A stretch of DNA of 64,000 bases from Longimicrobium sp. (GCA_036389135.1 DASVQP010000130.1:59722-123721), one strand, 5' to 3'; shown: positions 9,601 through 19,032, counted from the first letter of the stretch. A program made the numbers and translations. The notes: generated from the sequence alone by a model not told the origin.

Positions 9601-12600
9601 TCCGGAGCGCCTGGGGAGCCGAGGTCGGCGACGTGGGGTGGAAGGTCCCCCTCTGGAACGCGGCCGCGTTCGACGCCGAGCCCTCCATCTACCCCAAGCC
9701 CGAGATCCACCTCGCCTGCACCGGCGTGGGGGTCCGGCGCGAGGAGGAGGTCCAGGCGCTCCTCACCGAGCCGCAGAACGTCTACTTCTTCACGCTGACG
9801 GCGGACCAGCCCCCCGGGGCGGGCTCCGGGTTCAAGAAGGGCGATCCCGCCACCTGGCCCCCGATCGAGGGGGTCGACTTCGTCGCCTACGCCCTCCCCC
9901 AGGCGCCCCCCATGCCGGCGGACCTCACCCACGCGGGCGAGCTGGCCACGCGCACCATCCCGGACCCGTCCACCCCGCTCGGGTTCGAGCGCGTCACCTT
10001 CCGGGTGCGCCTCCCCGACGCGCGGGTGAACCTGCTGGCGGGGGTCCGGAACGAGTCGCTCGCCGGCGACGTGGAAACGCTCACGCTGATGCGCGGCAGC
10101 GCGGGAGCCGGCGCGCCTGCCGCGGACGCGGGACTCGAGGCCGTGGCGGGGGTCCAGGATGCGTACGAGGCCGTCTCCACCGCGCTGCGCACCCTGGCCG
10201 GAGGGCTGGGCGACGCCGCGCGCCTGAAGGCCGTGCTCGCGGCGGCGGCCCCGCCGGCGGATCTCTCGCGCGAGCTCGCCGCGGCCCACCGGGCCTATCG
10301 CGACGCCCTGGCGAGGCTGGAGGCGGGGCAGACGGAAATGCGGAGCGCGCTGGGGCGGCGCGCGGCGGCGGTGGCGGCCGCCGCCGGGGAGATCACCGCG
10401 GCCCACCGCGCGCCCGTCGACCGGTTCGTGAACGGGATCCCGCTCGGGAACGGCCGGAAGAGCCGAGGTTACCACGCCCTCCTCATCGAGGCAGTGACCG
10501 AGGACGTTGAGCTCGCGGCGTGGCGTGGGATCACCGACCTGAACGCACGCGCCGCCAGGGTGGCCCAGTGGCGCGCGGGGGTGCTCGCAGAAGTCCGTGC
10601 GCTCCCCTCCTCGGCCGAGCCTCTGGCCGCGCTCCTGGTGCGGACGGCCGGCTCGCTGCGCGGTCTGTGGCTCGCCTGGAGCAAGGATTCCGCGACCTGG
10701 CCCGCCGTGGCCGACGCCGCTGGGTTGCGGCAGCGGGTGGAGGCGTGGGAGGCGCGGCTCGCCGCGTTCGAGGCGCAAGTGGCTGACCTGCGCGCCGTCT
10801 GGATGGCGCACGCCGACACGGTGGCGCTTTCGCTCACGCAGCCCTTCCGCGCGGCGCTCGAAACGCTCGAGGCGGAGCGCGCCAGCTACGAGGACACCAC
10901 CAAAGCCCTGGAGCAGGCGCTGCGCGACCGACTGCACGCCTTGGTGAAGGCCGTCTGCGGAGACCCCGGCGCCGCGAACCTCGCCGCGCTCCTGGACCGG
11001 CTGGAGCGGTGCGACGTCGTCAGCGCGCAGCTCGACGGGTTGGAGCGCGAGATCCTCCGCATCGTAGGCCAGGGTACGTTGCCGGGCGACTGGGCGGAGG
11101 CCGGCAAGGTCGCCCTGGTCGCCATGGCTGGCCGCCAGGTGGCCGAGCTGGGAAGGAGCGTCGAGGAACGGGCGCAGGCCCTAGCGGCGCAGGTCCGCAG
11201 CTTCGGCGAGAGCCAGAAGGCCTTGCTGCTGAATGAAAAAGCGCGCGTGGAGGTCGCGGTGGCCGCGCTGGTGACGCAGGCCGAGGCGGCGGGGAGGGAG
11301 CAGCTCCGGGAGGGGATCGACCAGCTGGAGCGGCGCCTGGGGGGATGGGGATCGGAGCTCGGCCGGTCGCTGCGCCGCGACCTGCAGGCGCTCCCCCGCC
11401 CCGCGGAGTGGGACGCCGCCCGGGCGGCGTCCGACCAAACGTTCCGGCTGGTGCGCGCCTTCGGCCGCCCCCCCGACGCCGCCAACCTCAACTTCGGCCG
11501 CGGGCGGATCGGCTACTACTTCAAGGAGGGCGCCGGCCGGATCGGCATCACCCCCGTCCTGGCGCGCGTGGATCAGGTCGGGAACGCGCTCAAGGGGATG
11601 GGGATGCAGCTTCCCACCCACGAGCTGGCGGAGCGCCTGATCCCGCCGGAGCTCCGGAATTTCCGCTTCAACGACATCTTCAGCGACTTCGCCGGGCTGA
11701 AGGTGGCCTCGCTCTTCAACGGGATCAAGCTTCCCCGCGACCTGGACGGGAAGCTGAAGATCACGCACGCCTTCGACGAAGTCACCCGCCAGGCGCGCCT
11801 CGACGCTCGGCTGCAGCGGGTGCAGATGGAGAGCTGCACGCTGTTCTCGGCCGGCCCAATATCGGTCGACCTCCAGGACCCCTGGCTGGAGGCGAAAACC
11901 TCCATCACCGCGGGGCCCGACGGCAGCACCCGCTCGGTCTGGGGAAAGATCTCGTCCACCTGGCACGTGCGCGTGGCGGGAAACCCCATCATCAGCCTGG
12001 TCGACACCGCCCTCGAGTTCCGCTCGCCGGGGAAGCTCTCCTTCCACGTTGACCCCACGGGGATCCGGCTCGCCCCGGTGCTCGAATTCCTGAACGACCT
12101 GCTGAAAGAGGCCGGCGGCGGCGAGGACGGGTTCAACTTCGCGCTCACCCCGCAGGGGCTGGAGTCGTTCCTGGACCTGGCGATGCCGCCGCTCCAGATG
12201 GGCGCCTTCGGCGTGTCGAACCTCCGGCTGGGCGTACGCTTCGGGCTGACCTGGGCCGGGGGGTTCGACCAGCTGGCGGTGGAGCTGGGGGCGTTCGTGG
12301 GGAGGAAGGATGCTCCCTTCGCGCTGGTCATCTTCGCCCTGGGCGGCGGCGGGTACTTCGACATCCGCGCCCGGTACGTCCTCTCCACGGGGAAGATCAC
12401 CTCCACCCTCTCGGTGGGGATAAACGCCAACGCGAGCGTGGCGGTCGCCCTCGGCCCCATCAGCGGCGGGGTGATGGTGGCGCTGGGCTTCACCTTCGAA
12501 TTCTCCATCGGCGGTGGACAGGACCGGGGGCTGCGGATCGGCGTGCTCTTCCTCCTGCGCGGCGAAGTCTCGGTGCTTCGGCTGGTGAGCGTGCAGCTCA

Positions 12601-12812
12601 CGCTGATGCTGGAGCTGTCGTACGGGGGCGGGGTCCTGATCGGTGTGGGGACCGTGTCGCTCAAGATCAAGATCTGCCGCTTCTTCACCCTGAAGGTTCG
12701 CCGCCAAGTCACCTACAGGCTGGGGTGCCCGGGCGACGACCACGCCGGGCCCCTCCTGGAGCCGGCCACGCTCCAGCGCCTCGCAACCGACTACTTCGCA
12801 CTCCTGGCATGA
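6696..12812 (+). CDS. giant protein of unknown function (2038 aa)
   Basis: Starts at a GTG (MSHSIFFRDG). No signal peptide is visible. Residues about 1-525 are beta-rich and resemble stacked carbohydrate-binding or Ig-like folds. A Pro/Thr linker (DSTPAPTPDSTPPPTPPP) occupies about 530-555. Residues about 1150-1570 are Ala/Arg/Glu-rich and strongly helical, likely coiled coil. The last 350 residues are Gly-rich and strand-like (FALGGGGYFDIRARYVLSTG, VALGPISGGVMVALGFTF). The stop overlaps the start of the next giant gene by ATGA, so the two products are probably made together and may form one large assembly. I recognise no family. Confidence 0.6.
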   Translation: MSHSIFFRDGAFDVRSAAGARAPVSFNDDELRIHAANDLAPFLYLQAARSRRFAVRWSARSVRIVGDCPCLLARNERLRLELVLAVADGGVAVTTFRLGDQPQTVPDNTLLGLAKGAFTVSTGSNEPFEQSHRLIGLECAEASPGAALRPLTFTSSLRVYVQPMGQPGPGTGMHALLFTREARVRPPVGSARYSYALRHAPIRIGTNSLLMHSGYIPIDRCNDHPVHGPVLHDTRWSTRWEPEPYQLVHWTRQTTPTGGVRQFVALLGLPSRGVELYWNAVADEYDENAGSHGGEMSLLPHLRTGTAEPVQSWAVWWEKESEAVADSWRTRALTPLRQAAATLVFSRVPTRSGHPLSVRTRVVPMPREEAAALDSGNDGAVLAAWIRHLLRQPAVAFRMDARDEPAAALRSTVRVGALDLTLATASTTADAASATLPRGRVTAAAQSGGGLGSITAELELGAYAAVPGGQDPFEAPAADGDRPPPIVIPLAPDHAVGDPRLVLVGRQTWSAGPRPFETTFELQSFKAAASRLPADSTPAPTPDSTPPPTPPPAPYCEGFSPERRNRVVVIDTRPFLVALVLYPDFLTASDEPVVAEWRDGAWTLAGEMEERGAADACLVLPAQAVGEEIEVERDLADRENRTLDYRLGPPARLSLNLSAAPVRYRQAPWNLRRIFSDPRVRETDVVTVTQLQFELLYGLSCTFPRRDGPGAGDPPPALRAAEIALRIGDPRDALGPPRWQATSQLHRNALDTARKRWDELRSWMRARLYLLEPFVPGQRFALEALTIREGLACKLLAPGEIDTRNRFERINDPAALRGGALWAVEQGPVYEALLRHRNPTDKELQEHPHQVTGLGLSALGGYGLNDAAFDSGLSGFEATVTMGQLERLVVRRVGRIGVFWNRAVHVSVFERTLEATPQFQAHQTPLAGRAVVRKVSEYIEIVEPVAEFTRSGAGFVKATHFPADARIPVRSAWGAEVGDVGWKVPLWNAAAFDAEPSIYPKPEIHLACTGVGVRREEEVQALLTEPQNVYFFTLTADQPPGAGSGFKKGDPATWPPIEGVDFVAYALPQAPPMPADLTHAGELATRTIPDPSTPLGFERVTFRVRLPDARVNLLAGVRNESLAGDVETLTLMRGSAGAGAPAADAGLEAVAGVQDAYEAVSTALRTLAGGLGDAARLKAVLAAAAPPADLSRELAAAHRAYRDALARLEAGQTEMRSALGRRAAAVAAAAGEITAAHRAPVDRFVNGIPLGNGRKSRGYHALLIEAVTEDVELAAWRGITDLNARAARVAQWRAGVLAEVRALPSSAEPLAALLVRTAGSLRGLWLAWSKDSATWPAVADAAGLRQRVEAWEARLAAFEAQVADLRAVWMAHADTVALSLTQPFRAALETLEAERASYEDTTKALEQALRDRLHALVKAVCGDPGAANLAALLDRLERCDVVSAQLDGLEREILRIVGQGTLPGDWAEAGKVALVAMAGRQVAELGRSVEERAQALAAQVRSFGESQKALLLNEKARVEVAVAALVTQAEAAGREQLREGIDQLERRLGGWGSELGRSLRRDLQALPRPAEWDAARAASDQTFRLVRAFGRPPDAANLNFGRGRIGYYFKEGAGRIGITPVLARVDQVGNALKGMGMQLPTHELAERLIPPELRNFRFNDIFSDFAGLKVASLFNGIKLPRDLDGKLKITHAFDEVTRQARLDARLQRVQMESCTLFSAGPISVDLQDPWLEAKTSITAGPDGSTRSVWGKISSTWHVRVAGNPIISLVDTALEFRSPGKLSFHVDPTGIRLAPVLEFLNDLLKEAGGGEDGFNFALTPQGLESFLDLAMPPLQMGAFGVSNLRLGVRFGLTWAGGFDQLAVELGAFVGRKDAPFALVIFALGGGGYFDIRARYVLSTGKITSTLSVGINANASVAVALGPISGGVMVALGFTFEFSIGGGQDRGLRIGVLFLLRGEVSVLRLVSVQLTLMLELSYGGGVLIGVGTVSLKIKICRFFTLKVRRQVTYRLGCPGDDHAGPLLEPATLQRLATDYFALLA

Positions 12813-15800
12813 GCGACATCGCCCTCTTCTGCACCACCGACCCGCTCGGGGCGCGCGACACCACCTACCTGTACTTCGGGCTGACGCTCTCGGCCGGGGT
12901 CGAGGCGGAGCGCGCCACCGCGGCCGAGGCGCTCCTCCTCAAGCCGTGGACCTGGGAGGTCCCGGACATCCACCTCTACGGGCGCGCCGCGGGAGGGCCC
13001 TTCTCGCGCCTTGCCGGCGTCGAGGTCCTCGACCGCGACCCCTTCGCCGGGGAGCCCGCCCCCCAGGGGCGCAGCGACGACCGGGCGCGCCTAGTCGCGA
13101 ACCTGGAGGCGCTGTGGGCGGAGGCGAACGGGACCGGGGGCGGGGCGCGCTTCGGCTGCGCCTCGCCCACCGCCACACCGGAGGGCGTCGCCGAGACCTC
13201 GCTCGAGGAGGGAGCGGGCCCGGAGCCTCCCCGCCCGTGGCACCTCGCGCTAGCCGAGGCCGCGGCGTTCCCCTACCCGTACGCGCAGTGGCTGAAGCTC
13301 TCGTGGATCGTGCGCGTCCCCGCCGCGGGCGCCACGGCCGAGATCGTGGCACTCCCCGTGGTGCGGCTTGCCCCTGCCCAGGCGGTGCTCTCCCCAACCG
13401 GCGCGTTCGCGGCGAGCGGGGGCTCCACCACCCTCAAGGCGACCTACGCCGGGGCGGGCGCCGCCATCCGGGTGAACGGGTACACCGACCCGGTCCCGCG
13501 CGCGCCGGGATCGGCGCCGGTCGTCGCGCCGACCATTGATCCCGAACGGCTCTGGATCCGCGTGGCGCAGGGGGGCGTCTTCGGCTCGGCGTGGAGCGTC
13601 GAGCTGCACCGGGGAGCCCTGGGCGCGTTCGACCTACCGCAGCGGCTGATCGACGCCCTCCGCCGCCTGCACGCCGGCGAGGCGGCCGCCGCCGAGGGCG
13701 TGCGGATCCCCGCGCCGGTGTGGACGGAGCTGGCACCCCGCGTGCGCGCCATGATCGTGGCGAGCCTGCGCGACTTCGTGGGCGCGGGAGAGCGGCCGGC
13801 CGCGCCGGGGCCGGGGGCGCAGCCCGACAAGCCCGACGACTCCCTGCTCGGGACCCTCGAGGCGGAGGTCCCCGCCGTGCGTGACCTGGCGCGCAGCCTC
13901 CGCGCCGCGGCCCGCGGCGCGGGGCCGCTCTCGCTGGCGGAGTGGGTCGACGGCGTCCTGCGCCCCGCGCTCCGCGCCCGGAGCCTCTCCGCGCTCCCCG
14001 GCGGCGGCGGCAGCGCCCCCGAGGCGCCGGTCGACCTGGTGGTCCTGGAACCCGACGCGACGCGGCCGGAGCAGGCGCCCGCCGAGATGATCGCCGAGCT
14101 CCAGCAGCTGCACGACCTCCTGCAGGAGCCCGGGGTGCTGAAGCCGCTCCTCCTGGCCGAGTGGAGCCGGCTGGACGCGCTCTCGGCGACGCAGAAGACG
14201 CAGCTGGGCGACGCCGTCGAGGCACTCGGGGGTGGCAGCGCGGGAGCCGGGTGGATGCGCGCCCGCCACCTGCTGGCCGCCGGCGGCATCGGCCCGGTGT
14301 GGCGGGCCTGGATCGGCGGGATCGACCGGGTCGCCGACCCGAAGGAGCAGCGTGCCAGGCTGGTGGCGACGCTCCCGCAGGTCCTCGCCGCCTACGCCGA
14401 GTCGCGCTTCGGGGGCGGAGCCGCACCGCTCCCGGCTGTGGCGGGGTACGCCCCGGCGTTCCGCGCCCCCGCCGGTACCCCGCTCCCCCCCTGGCTCGCT
14501 GCCACGCTGCAGGCCGCCGCGGGGGCGTTCACCGGTACCCTGGTCCCCGAGCTGGAGACCGACGAGGAGGAGCGCCTCGGCCGCGGTGGCGCGCTCCGCC
14601 TCGACCCCGGCCGAGAGCGTCAGCCCGAAGTACAGGTAGGTGGTGTCGCGCCGACCGGCCCGGCCCGCACCTCCCCGCGCCCGCCGGGCGAGCTGCGCGC
14701 CGCCACGCCGGTGCCGCACGCGCTCTCGGTGCAGGTGCTCCCCGTGCGGCGGACCGAGGCGGAGGTGTCCGGCGGCGAGGCAGCCGACCCGCTCCGGCGC
14801 TACGCGGGCTTCGCTGTGATGATGGGAAAGGTCGAGAACGAGAACCGGGTCCGCACCTGGCGGTGCCTCAACTACGCCGAGGCGGCGGACCTGGCCTGCC
14901 TCGACGGGCAAACGACGATCCAGAGCTGGAAGGGGCGCCCCCTGCTGGTGGGGCCGCGGCTCGCCTTCACCGGCGAGCTGTCCGAAACGCTGCTCACCTA
15001 CGACAACGTGCCGCTGGTGGCGCACGGGCCGCTCGCCCGGATGAACGGCCATGCGCTGATGTTCGGGGCCGACGCGGCCCCGGCCGAAACGGGAGAGGCC
15101 CGCCCCTTCCGGTACAGCTACGTCCTCCCGGCCGCCGCCTCCAGCTACCAGGTGCCCCCGGAATGGGTGCGGATCCCCATGCTGGTCTTCGGCGAGCGCT
15201 ACGAGGTGGCGGCGTTCGCCCTTCCCAACAGCGGCGCGCTCCCCGTGGAGCTCCAGCACGACGCGGCGCACCCGGCCCGCATCCGCCTCGGCGCGCGGGG
15301 CGCGCCGCCGCCCACCCTGGCGCCGCCGGCGACCGGCGGCCTGACCGTGAAGGTGTGGTATCCCCGCCGTGTTGCCGTGGGACAGGTCCGCCTGGCGGGC
15401 ACGCGGGGAGACTGGATCTCGCCGCCCTCCGTTCCCGACGAGCTGGACGTGGCGCTGCGCGCCCGCGAGCTGTTCGCAGAGGAGCTGATCGAGTCGCGCG
15501 CGGGCGAGCCCCTCCTCCTACTGGCGCCCGAGCCGGACGCACGGGCGGCCTCGTCGTGGTCGTTCGCGCTCCGGCCGCCCTCCACCGACCTGCAGACCTG
15601 GTTGCGCTGGAAAGGGAGCAGCCTGGAGGACCAGGCACGGGCCGGCGTGGTGGCCGAGTACCACGCCCGGATGCAGCGGAACCACGCGCGCCACCGGCAG
15701 AACCCGCAGACGCCCGGCGAGCCGATGGACCTGGATGATCCGGCCGTCACGGCCATCGGGCTGGTGCTGCAGGAGTTCGACGACGCCAGCAACCGCTGGA

Positions 15801-17854
15801 ACGTCCGCGGCCGCGGGCTCCCGATCCCGCTGGGAGGCCGCGCCTACGATCCCGAGGGTCTCCGCCTCACTGAGGCGGTGGACGGGCTGAACGCCGCGCG
15901 CATCCAGGTCGACGTCCGGGCGACCCCGGCCGCCGACGGGATCACGCAGGTCGGGGACAGGGTGCAGGTGGCGGTGGCCGCGGGGAAGCTCTACCGGCTG
16001 GTCGCCACGCCCCTCCTCACCGCCCAGGCGGCAGGCCGGTTCGACCCGGAGTACGCCGTGGGACGGGGGGCGGACCGGGACACCGAAGCGGCCTTCGGCC
16101 CCTCCGTCGCGTACAGCCCCTGGACGCTGATGATCGAGGTGGCCACTCCGCGGCAGATCCTCCCGGGCGAGCTGCGGGCCCTGTGGAACAGCCTGCGGCC
16201 GGCGTTCGAGGGCTCCGTGATCCTCGAGGACGGGAGCATCCCCGACGCCGGGCGGCTCCGCCTCACCACGCGCGCCCTGCCGAACGAAAGGCGGCTCGTC
16301 AACCGCGTCAACCTGCACCGCCAGCGCTGGACCTGGCAGGGGCGCGAGCTCCCCGGCACGATCGACGACCTCCCCGGCGCCGCCACCTTCGAGAGCGCGG
16401 GGGGAACCGCCGCGGAGCAGGAGGGCGAGGCGTGGCGCTCCCGCTGGCTCGACCCGGTGAGGTGGGCGGCGTTCGAGGCGCGTGAGTTCGGCCAGTTGAG
16501 CGACGTGCCTCGCGACGACGACCCCATGGAGCCGCGCTCCGTAAGCGGCCCAGCGGCGGCGGATTCCCCGCAGCGGGCGGCCACCCGGGTGCAGGCGGTG
16601 GAGTGGACCCAGGAAATCGACCTGGCCGGCGACCGCCGGGCCGACTACTACCGCTTCGCGCTGTCGGCCACGCACCGCTACGCCGGGCTGTACCCGGGGT
16701 ATGCGAGCGTCAAGCCCTGGTACTGCTCGGGTGAGGTCGACTTCGGCGGCGGCGCGCAGGCGTGGGTCTGGCGCTCCTTCCTGATCCCCTGCCGTCCCGC
16801 CGAACGAGCCGTCGCTCCGCGCGTCCGGGCTGTCCTCCCCCTCATCCACCGCGACCCGAAGGACGCCGCGCCTTCGCGCGCGGCCGGGCTGATGACCGTG
16901 GTAGAGGGGCCGGCCTACGCCTCGGGCGGGCTGGCGGAGCGGTTCAGGGCCGAGGTGATGGACGCAGGGGCCAAGGGCACCCGCCCGGCGCTCGCGCCCA
17001 AGCCCACCCTGTCGGCAGCCGCGGGGCCCGAGAGCGCGAACCGGACGATCGAGGTGACCGGGCCGGTGGGCCACACCTTCCGGCCGACCGATCCGAACCC
17101 TTGGTACCACACGACCTCGTACCTGCTGAACCCGCCGCGGGTCGACGGCCTCGACCTCTCCTGGTACTACCTGCGGCCCCGCTTCGCACGGCACTACGCA
17201 CCCAGCTTCACGCTGCGGCGCAGGGGCGCGGCACGCACCTGGCGCGAAGGCGAGGTGGCGGAGTGGACCGAGGGCCACTGGGTCGAGCTCCTCCCCGAAG
17301 CCCACCTGGTCCCCACGCGCGAATACCTCTCGGTGGAGCAGACGGAGCTGCGACCCGACCGGCGCGACCCGACCCGGCTGACGCTGTGGAACTCGCAAGC
17401 GAACGCGGCGGTTCTCTCGCAGCTCAACGCGAGCTCCATCTGGGAGCCGCTCCTGCTCGTGACCCAGCGGGTAACCATGGCGGCCGGCAACCGAGGAGCC
17501 CCGGCTGAGTCGGAGCTGTACATCGGTCTTTGGCGACGCGCGACGAACGAGCAGAATGGAACGGAGTGGCGGCCCCTGGACGACGGCGTGCGCGTACCGG
17601 AGCAGAACGCGTATGGCCGGATCGTCACCGTCGAGGGCGGCTGGGCCAACGCGTTCGCCAACTGGGCGGGAGCGATCGGCTCGCTGGGGGAAGCCAGCTT
17701 CTGGGACGCGCTCTTTCCCAGGATCCAGCCACAGCCTCGGAACCAGCAGGAGGGAGCGAGCCAGGTACGGCGCCGGATGCGCATCATCAGCATCACGGAA
17801 CCGATCCGGGTGGTGAGGCAGAACAGCGGCGGCCGCACAGGAGACGAGACGTGA
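12809..17854 (+). CDS. giant protein of unknown function (1681 aa), coupled to upstream giant gene
   Basis: The ATG at 12809 overlaps the upstream TGA (ATGA), so this start (MSDIALFCTTDPLG) is preferred over a longer frame. No signal peptide. The N-terminal 600 residues are Ala/Arg/Pro-rich with helical segments; the C-terminal 1000 are beta-rich with many aromatic motifs (YRFALSATHRYAGLYPGY, WYYLRPRFARHYAPSF), resembling a large binding or structural protein. Residues 15-44 and 586-615 are encoded by the two arms of an 88-bp perfect inverted repeat, so the second stretch is the reverse complement of the first read as protein, a sign of a template-switch event or an assembly error. Probably in one transcript with its neighbours. 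Confidence 0.6.
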   Translation: MSDIALFCTTDPLGARDTTYLYFGLTLSAGVEAERATAAEALLLKPWTWEVPDIHLYGRAAGGPFSRLAGVEVLDRDPFAGEPAPQGRSDDRARLVANLEALWAEANGTGGGARFGCASPTATPEGVAETSLEEGAGPEPPRPWHLALAEAAAFPYPYAQWLKLSWIVRVPAAGATAEIVALPVVRLAPAQAVLSPTGAFAASGGSTTLKATYAGAGAAIRVNGYTDPVPRAPGSAPVVAPTIDPERLWIRVAQGGVFGSAWSVELHRGALGAFDLPQRLIDALRRLHAGEAAAAEGVRIPAPVWTELAPRVRAMIVASLRDFVGAGERPAAPGPGAQPDKPDDSLLGTLEAEVPAVRDLARSLRAAARGAGPLSLAEWVDGVLRPALRARSLSALPGGGGSAPEAPVDLVVLEPDATRPEQAPAEMIAELQQLHDLLQEPGVLKPLLLAEWSRLDALSATQKTQLGDAVEALGGGSAGAGWMRARHLLAAGGIGPVWRAWIGGIDRVADPKEQRARLVATLPQVLAAYAESRFGGGAAPLPAVAGYAPAFRAPAGTPLPPWLAATLQAAAGAFTGTLVPELETDEEERLGRGGALRLDPGRERQPEVQVGGVAPTGPARTSPRPPGELRAATPVPHALSVQVLPVRRTEAEVSGGEAADPLRRYAGFAVMMGKVENENRVRTWRCLNYAEAADLACLDGQTTIQSWKGRPLLVGPRLAFTGELSETLLTYDNVPLVAHGPLARMNGHALMFGADAAPAETGEARPFRYSYVLPAAASSYQVPPEWVRIPMLVFGERYEVAAFALPNSGALPVELQHDAAHPARIRLGARGAPPPTLAPPATGGLTVKVWYPRRVAVGQVRLAGTRGDWISPPSVPDELDVALRARELFAEELIESRAGEPLLLLAPEPDARAASSWSFALRPPSTDLQTWLRWKGSSLEDQARAGVVAEYHARMQRNHARHRQNPQTPGEPMDLDDPAVTAIGLVLQEFDDASNRWNVRGRGLPIPLGGRAYDPEGLRLTEAVDGLNAARIQVDVRATPAADGITQVGDRVQVAVAAGKLYRLVATPLLTAQAAGRFDPEYAVGRGADRDTEAAFGPSVAYSPWTLMIEVATPRQILPGELRALWNSLRPAFEGSVILEDGSIPDAGRLRLTTRALPNERRLVNRVNLHRQRWTWQGRELPGTIDDLPGAATFESAGGTAAEQEGEAWRSRWLDPVRWAAFEAREFGQLSDVPRDDDPMEPRSVSGPAAADSPQRAATRVQAVEWTQEIDLAGDRRADYYRFALSATHRYAGLYPGYASVKPWYCSGEVDFGGGAQAWVWRSFLIPCRPAERAVAPRVRAVLPLIHRDPKDAAPSRAAGLMTVVEGPAYASGGLAERFRAEVMDAGAKGTRPALAPKPTLSAAAGPESANRTIEVTGPVGHTFRPTDPNPWYHTTSYLLNPPRVDGLDLSWYYLRPRFARHYAPSFTLRRRGAARTWREGEVAEWTEGHWVELLPEAHLVPTREYLSVEQTELRPDRRDPTRLTLWNSQANAAVLSQLNASSIWEPLLLVTQRVTMAAGNRGAPAESELYIGLWRRATNEQNGTEWRPLDDGVRVPEQNAYGRIVTVEGGWANAFANWAGAIGSLGEASFWDALFPRIQPQPRNQQEGASQVRRRMRIISITEPIRVVRQNSGGRTGDET
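12853..12940 (+). repeat. 88-bp inverted repeat, left arm
   Basis: Bases 12853-12940 are, base for base, the reverse complement of 14564-14651. The arm begins GCGCGACACCACC and ends GCTCCTCCTC. Both arms lie in the same reading frame of the 1681-aa gene. Confidence 0.95.
14564..14651 (-). repeat. 88-bp inverted repeat, right arm
   Basis: Perfect reverse complement of 12853-12940; homology stops abruptly at both ends. The frame stays open through it, giving an Arg/Gly-rich insertion (EERLGRGGALRLDPGRE) unlike the surrounding protein, so this is likely the derived copy. Confidence 0.95.
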
Positions 17855-17856
17855 CC

Positions 17857-18987
17857 ATGAGCGAACCGATCCTGGTGATGACCCGCCGCCAGTTCCTGGC
17901 GGCCGGCGCGCTGGCCTGTGCCCGTACCGCGGGCCCCGGCTGGGTCCGCCGCCGCCTGGGCGACGCTCCCCTCGGGGTCGCGGTGCTCGGCCTGGGCGCG
18001 TGGGGGTGCAACTGGGTGGACGCGCTCGCGCGCCCGCAGCGCGGCGTCCAGCTTCTCACCCTCGCCGACCCGCGCCGGATGGCGCTGGACCTGGGTTTCC
18101 ACCGCGCAGGCGCGGCGGGAGGCGCCCCCGTGAAGGCGCTCGACGACGGCGGAGTCTTGTCGGATCCGAATGTCTCCATCGTGGTGGTCGCGGCGGGAGA
18201 GGCGCGCAACGCCCGGCTCGCACGTGCGGCGTGCGAAGCGGGGAAGGACGTCCTGCTCGGGGGGCCGCTCGCTCCCGAGCCGGCCTCACTGCTGGCCCTG
18301 GCCGGGGCCGCCGAGGCGTCGGGACGGATGGTCCAGCACGCTTCGGGCGTGCTCTCCAATCCGCGCGTGCAGAGGGTGGTGGGTGACCGGGGGGAGCACG
18401 CCCGGCTGGGAACGGTGACGCGGGCGGAGTTGCGCGTGCGCACGCGCACGGCCGCGCTCCCTCTCGACCCGGCCGCGCGGGCCGCCGCGTGGCTGCCCGC
18501 GTGGTGCGTCCACGAAATCGCGGCCGGGCTGCTCGGCCTCGGCGCGCGCGGCGCCGCGGAGCTGTTCGTAGCCGAGGGAGCCGAGGTCGACCCCCGCAGC
18601 GGAGCGCTGGCGCATTCCCTGTACCTTTCGCTCCGCTTCGACAACCAGCGGGAGCTGGCCCTACACCTAGTGGCGGCCCCTTCCGGCAGGACCGGTGCTG
18701 GCCGGACGGCACCCCCCGTCGCCGAGGTCACGCTGGTCCTGCACGGCACGGCCGGCCGCGCCCATCTGCACGGCGCTGGCGCGGAACGCCCGGAGCAGAG
18801 GGTGTCGGCCACCGACCTGCTCGCCTCGTGGGAGAACCTGCTCGACGGAGTCCGCCACGGCGACGCCGGGCGGCTCCATGCGCCGATCCACGAGTTTGCA
18901 GGCGCGTACGAAGTGCTGCATGCCGCTCGCGCGGGGGTAGTCTCGTACCTCGGTTCGCGCGGTTCACGGGCGGCGAAGTTCCTGTGA
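17857..18987 (+). CDS. GFO/IDH/MocA-like NAD(P)-dependent oxidoreductase with Tat-like signal
   Basis: A 376-aa protein starting MSEPILVMTRRQFLAAGALA. The RRQFL motif and hydrophobic stretch look like a Tat signal. A Rossmann fold follows: VAVLGLGAWG is the dinucleotide-binding loop, then LLTLADPRR and SIVVVAAGEARN ... AACEAGKDVLLGGPLAPE, the layout of the GFO/IDH/MocA family. In that family the Lys of the EKP box is catalytic; here the box is GGPL, so catalysis is doubtful. Start chosen for AGGAG about 13 nt upstream. It begins 2 nt after the second giant gene, so the three form an operon. Substrate unknown. Confidence 0.7.
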   Translation: MSEPILVMTRRQFLAAGALACARTAGPGWVRRRLGDAPLGVAVLGLGAWGCNWVDALARPQRGVQLLTLADPRRMALDLGFHRAGAAGGAPVKALDDGGVLSDPNVSIVVVAAGEARNARLARAACEAGKDVLLGGPLAPEPASLLALAGAAEASGRMVQHASGVLSNPRVQRVVGDRGEHARLGTVTRAELRVRTRTAALPLDPAARAAAWLPAWCVHEIAAGLLGLGARGAAELFVAEGAEVDPRSGALAHSLYLSLRFDNQRELALHLVAAPSGRTGAGRTAPPVAEVTLVLHGTAGRAHLHGAGAERPEQRVSATDLLASWENLLDGVRHGDAGRLHAPIHEFAGAYEVLHAARAGVVSYLGSRGSRAAKFL

Positions 18988-19032
18988 TCTTGACGCCCGC
19001 TCCTATTTCCGCCCTTCCATGCAGGAGGAACC

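Noticed and set aside
7137..10937. 1266-codon open frame on the minus strand opposite the first giant gene
   Set aside because: It mirrors the plus-strand codons of a high-GC gene; its translation is R/G/H-rich without domains, and plus-strand codon bias is far better.
13634..17398. Long minus-strand open frames opposite the second giant gene
   Set aside because: Shadow frames. The one containing the right repeat arm repeats the giant protein's N-terminal residues only because of the inverted repeat.
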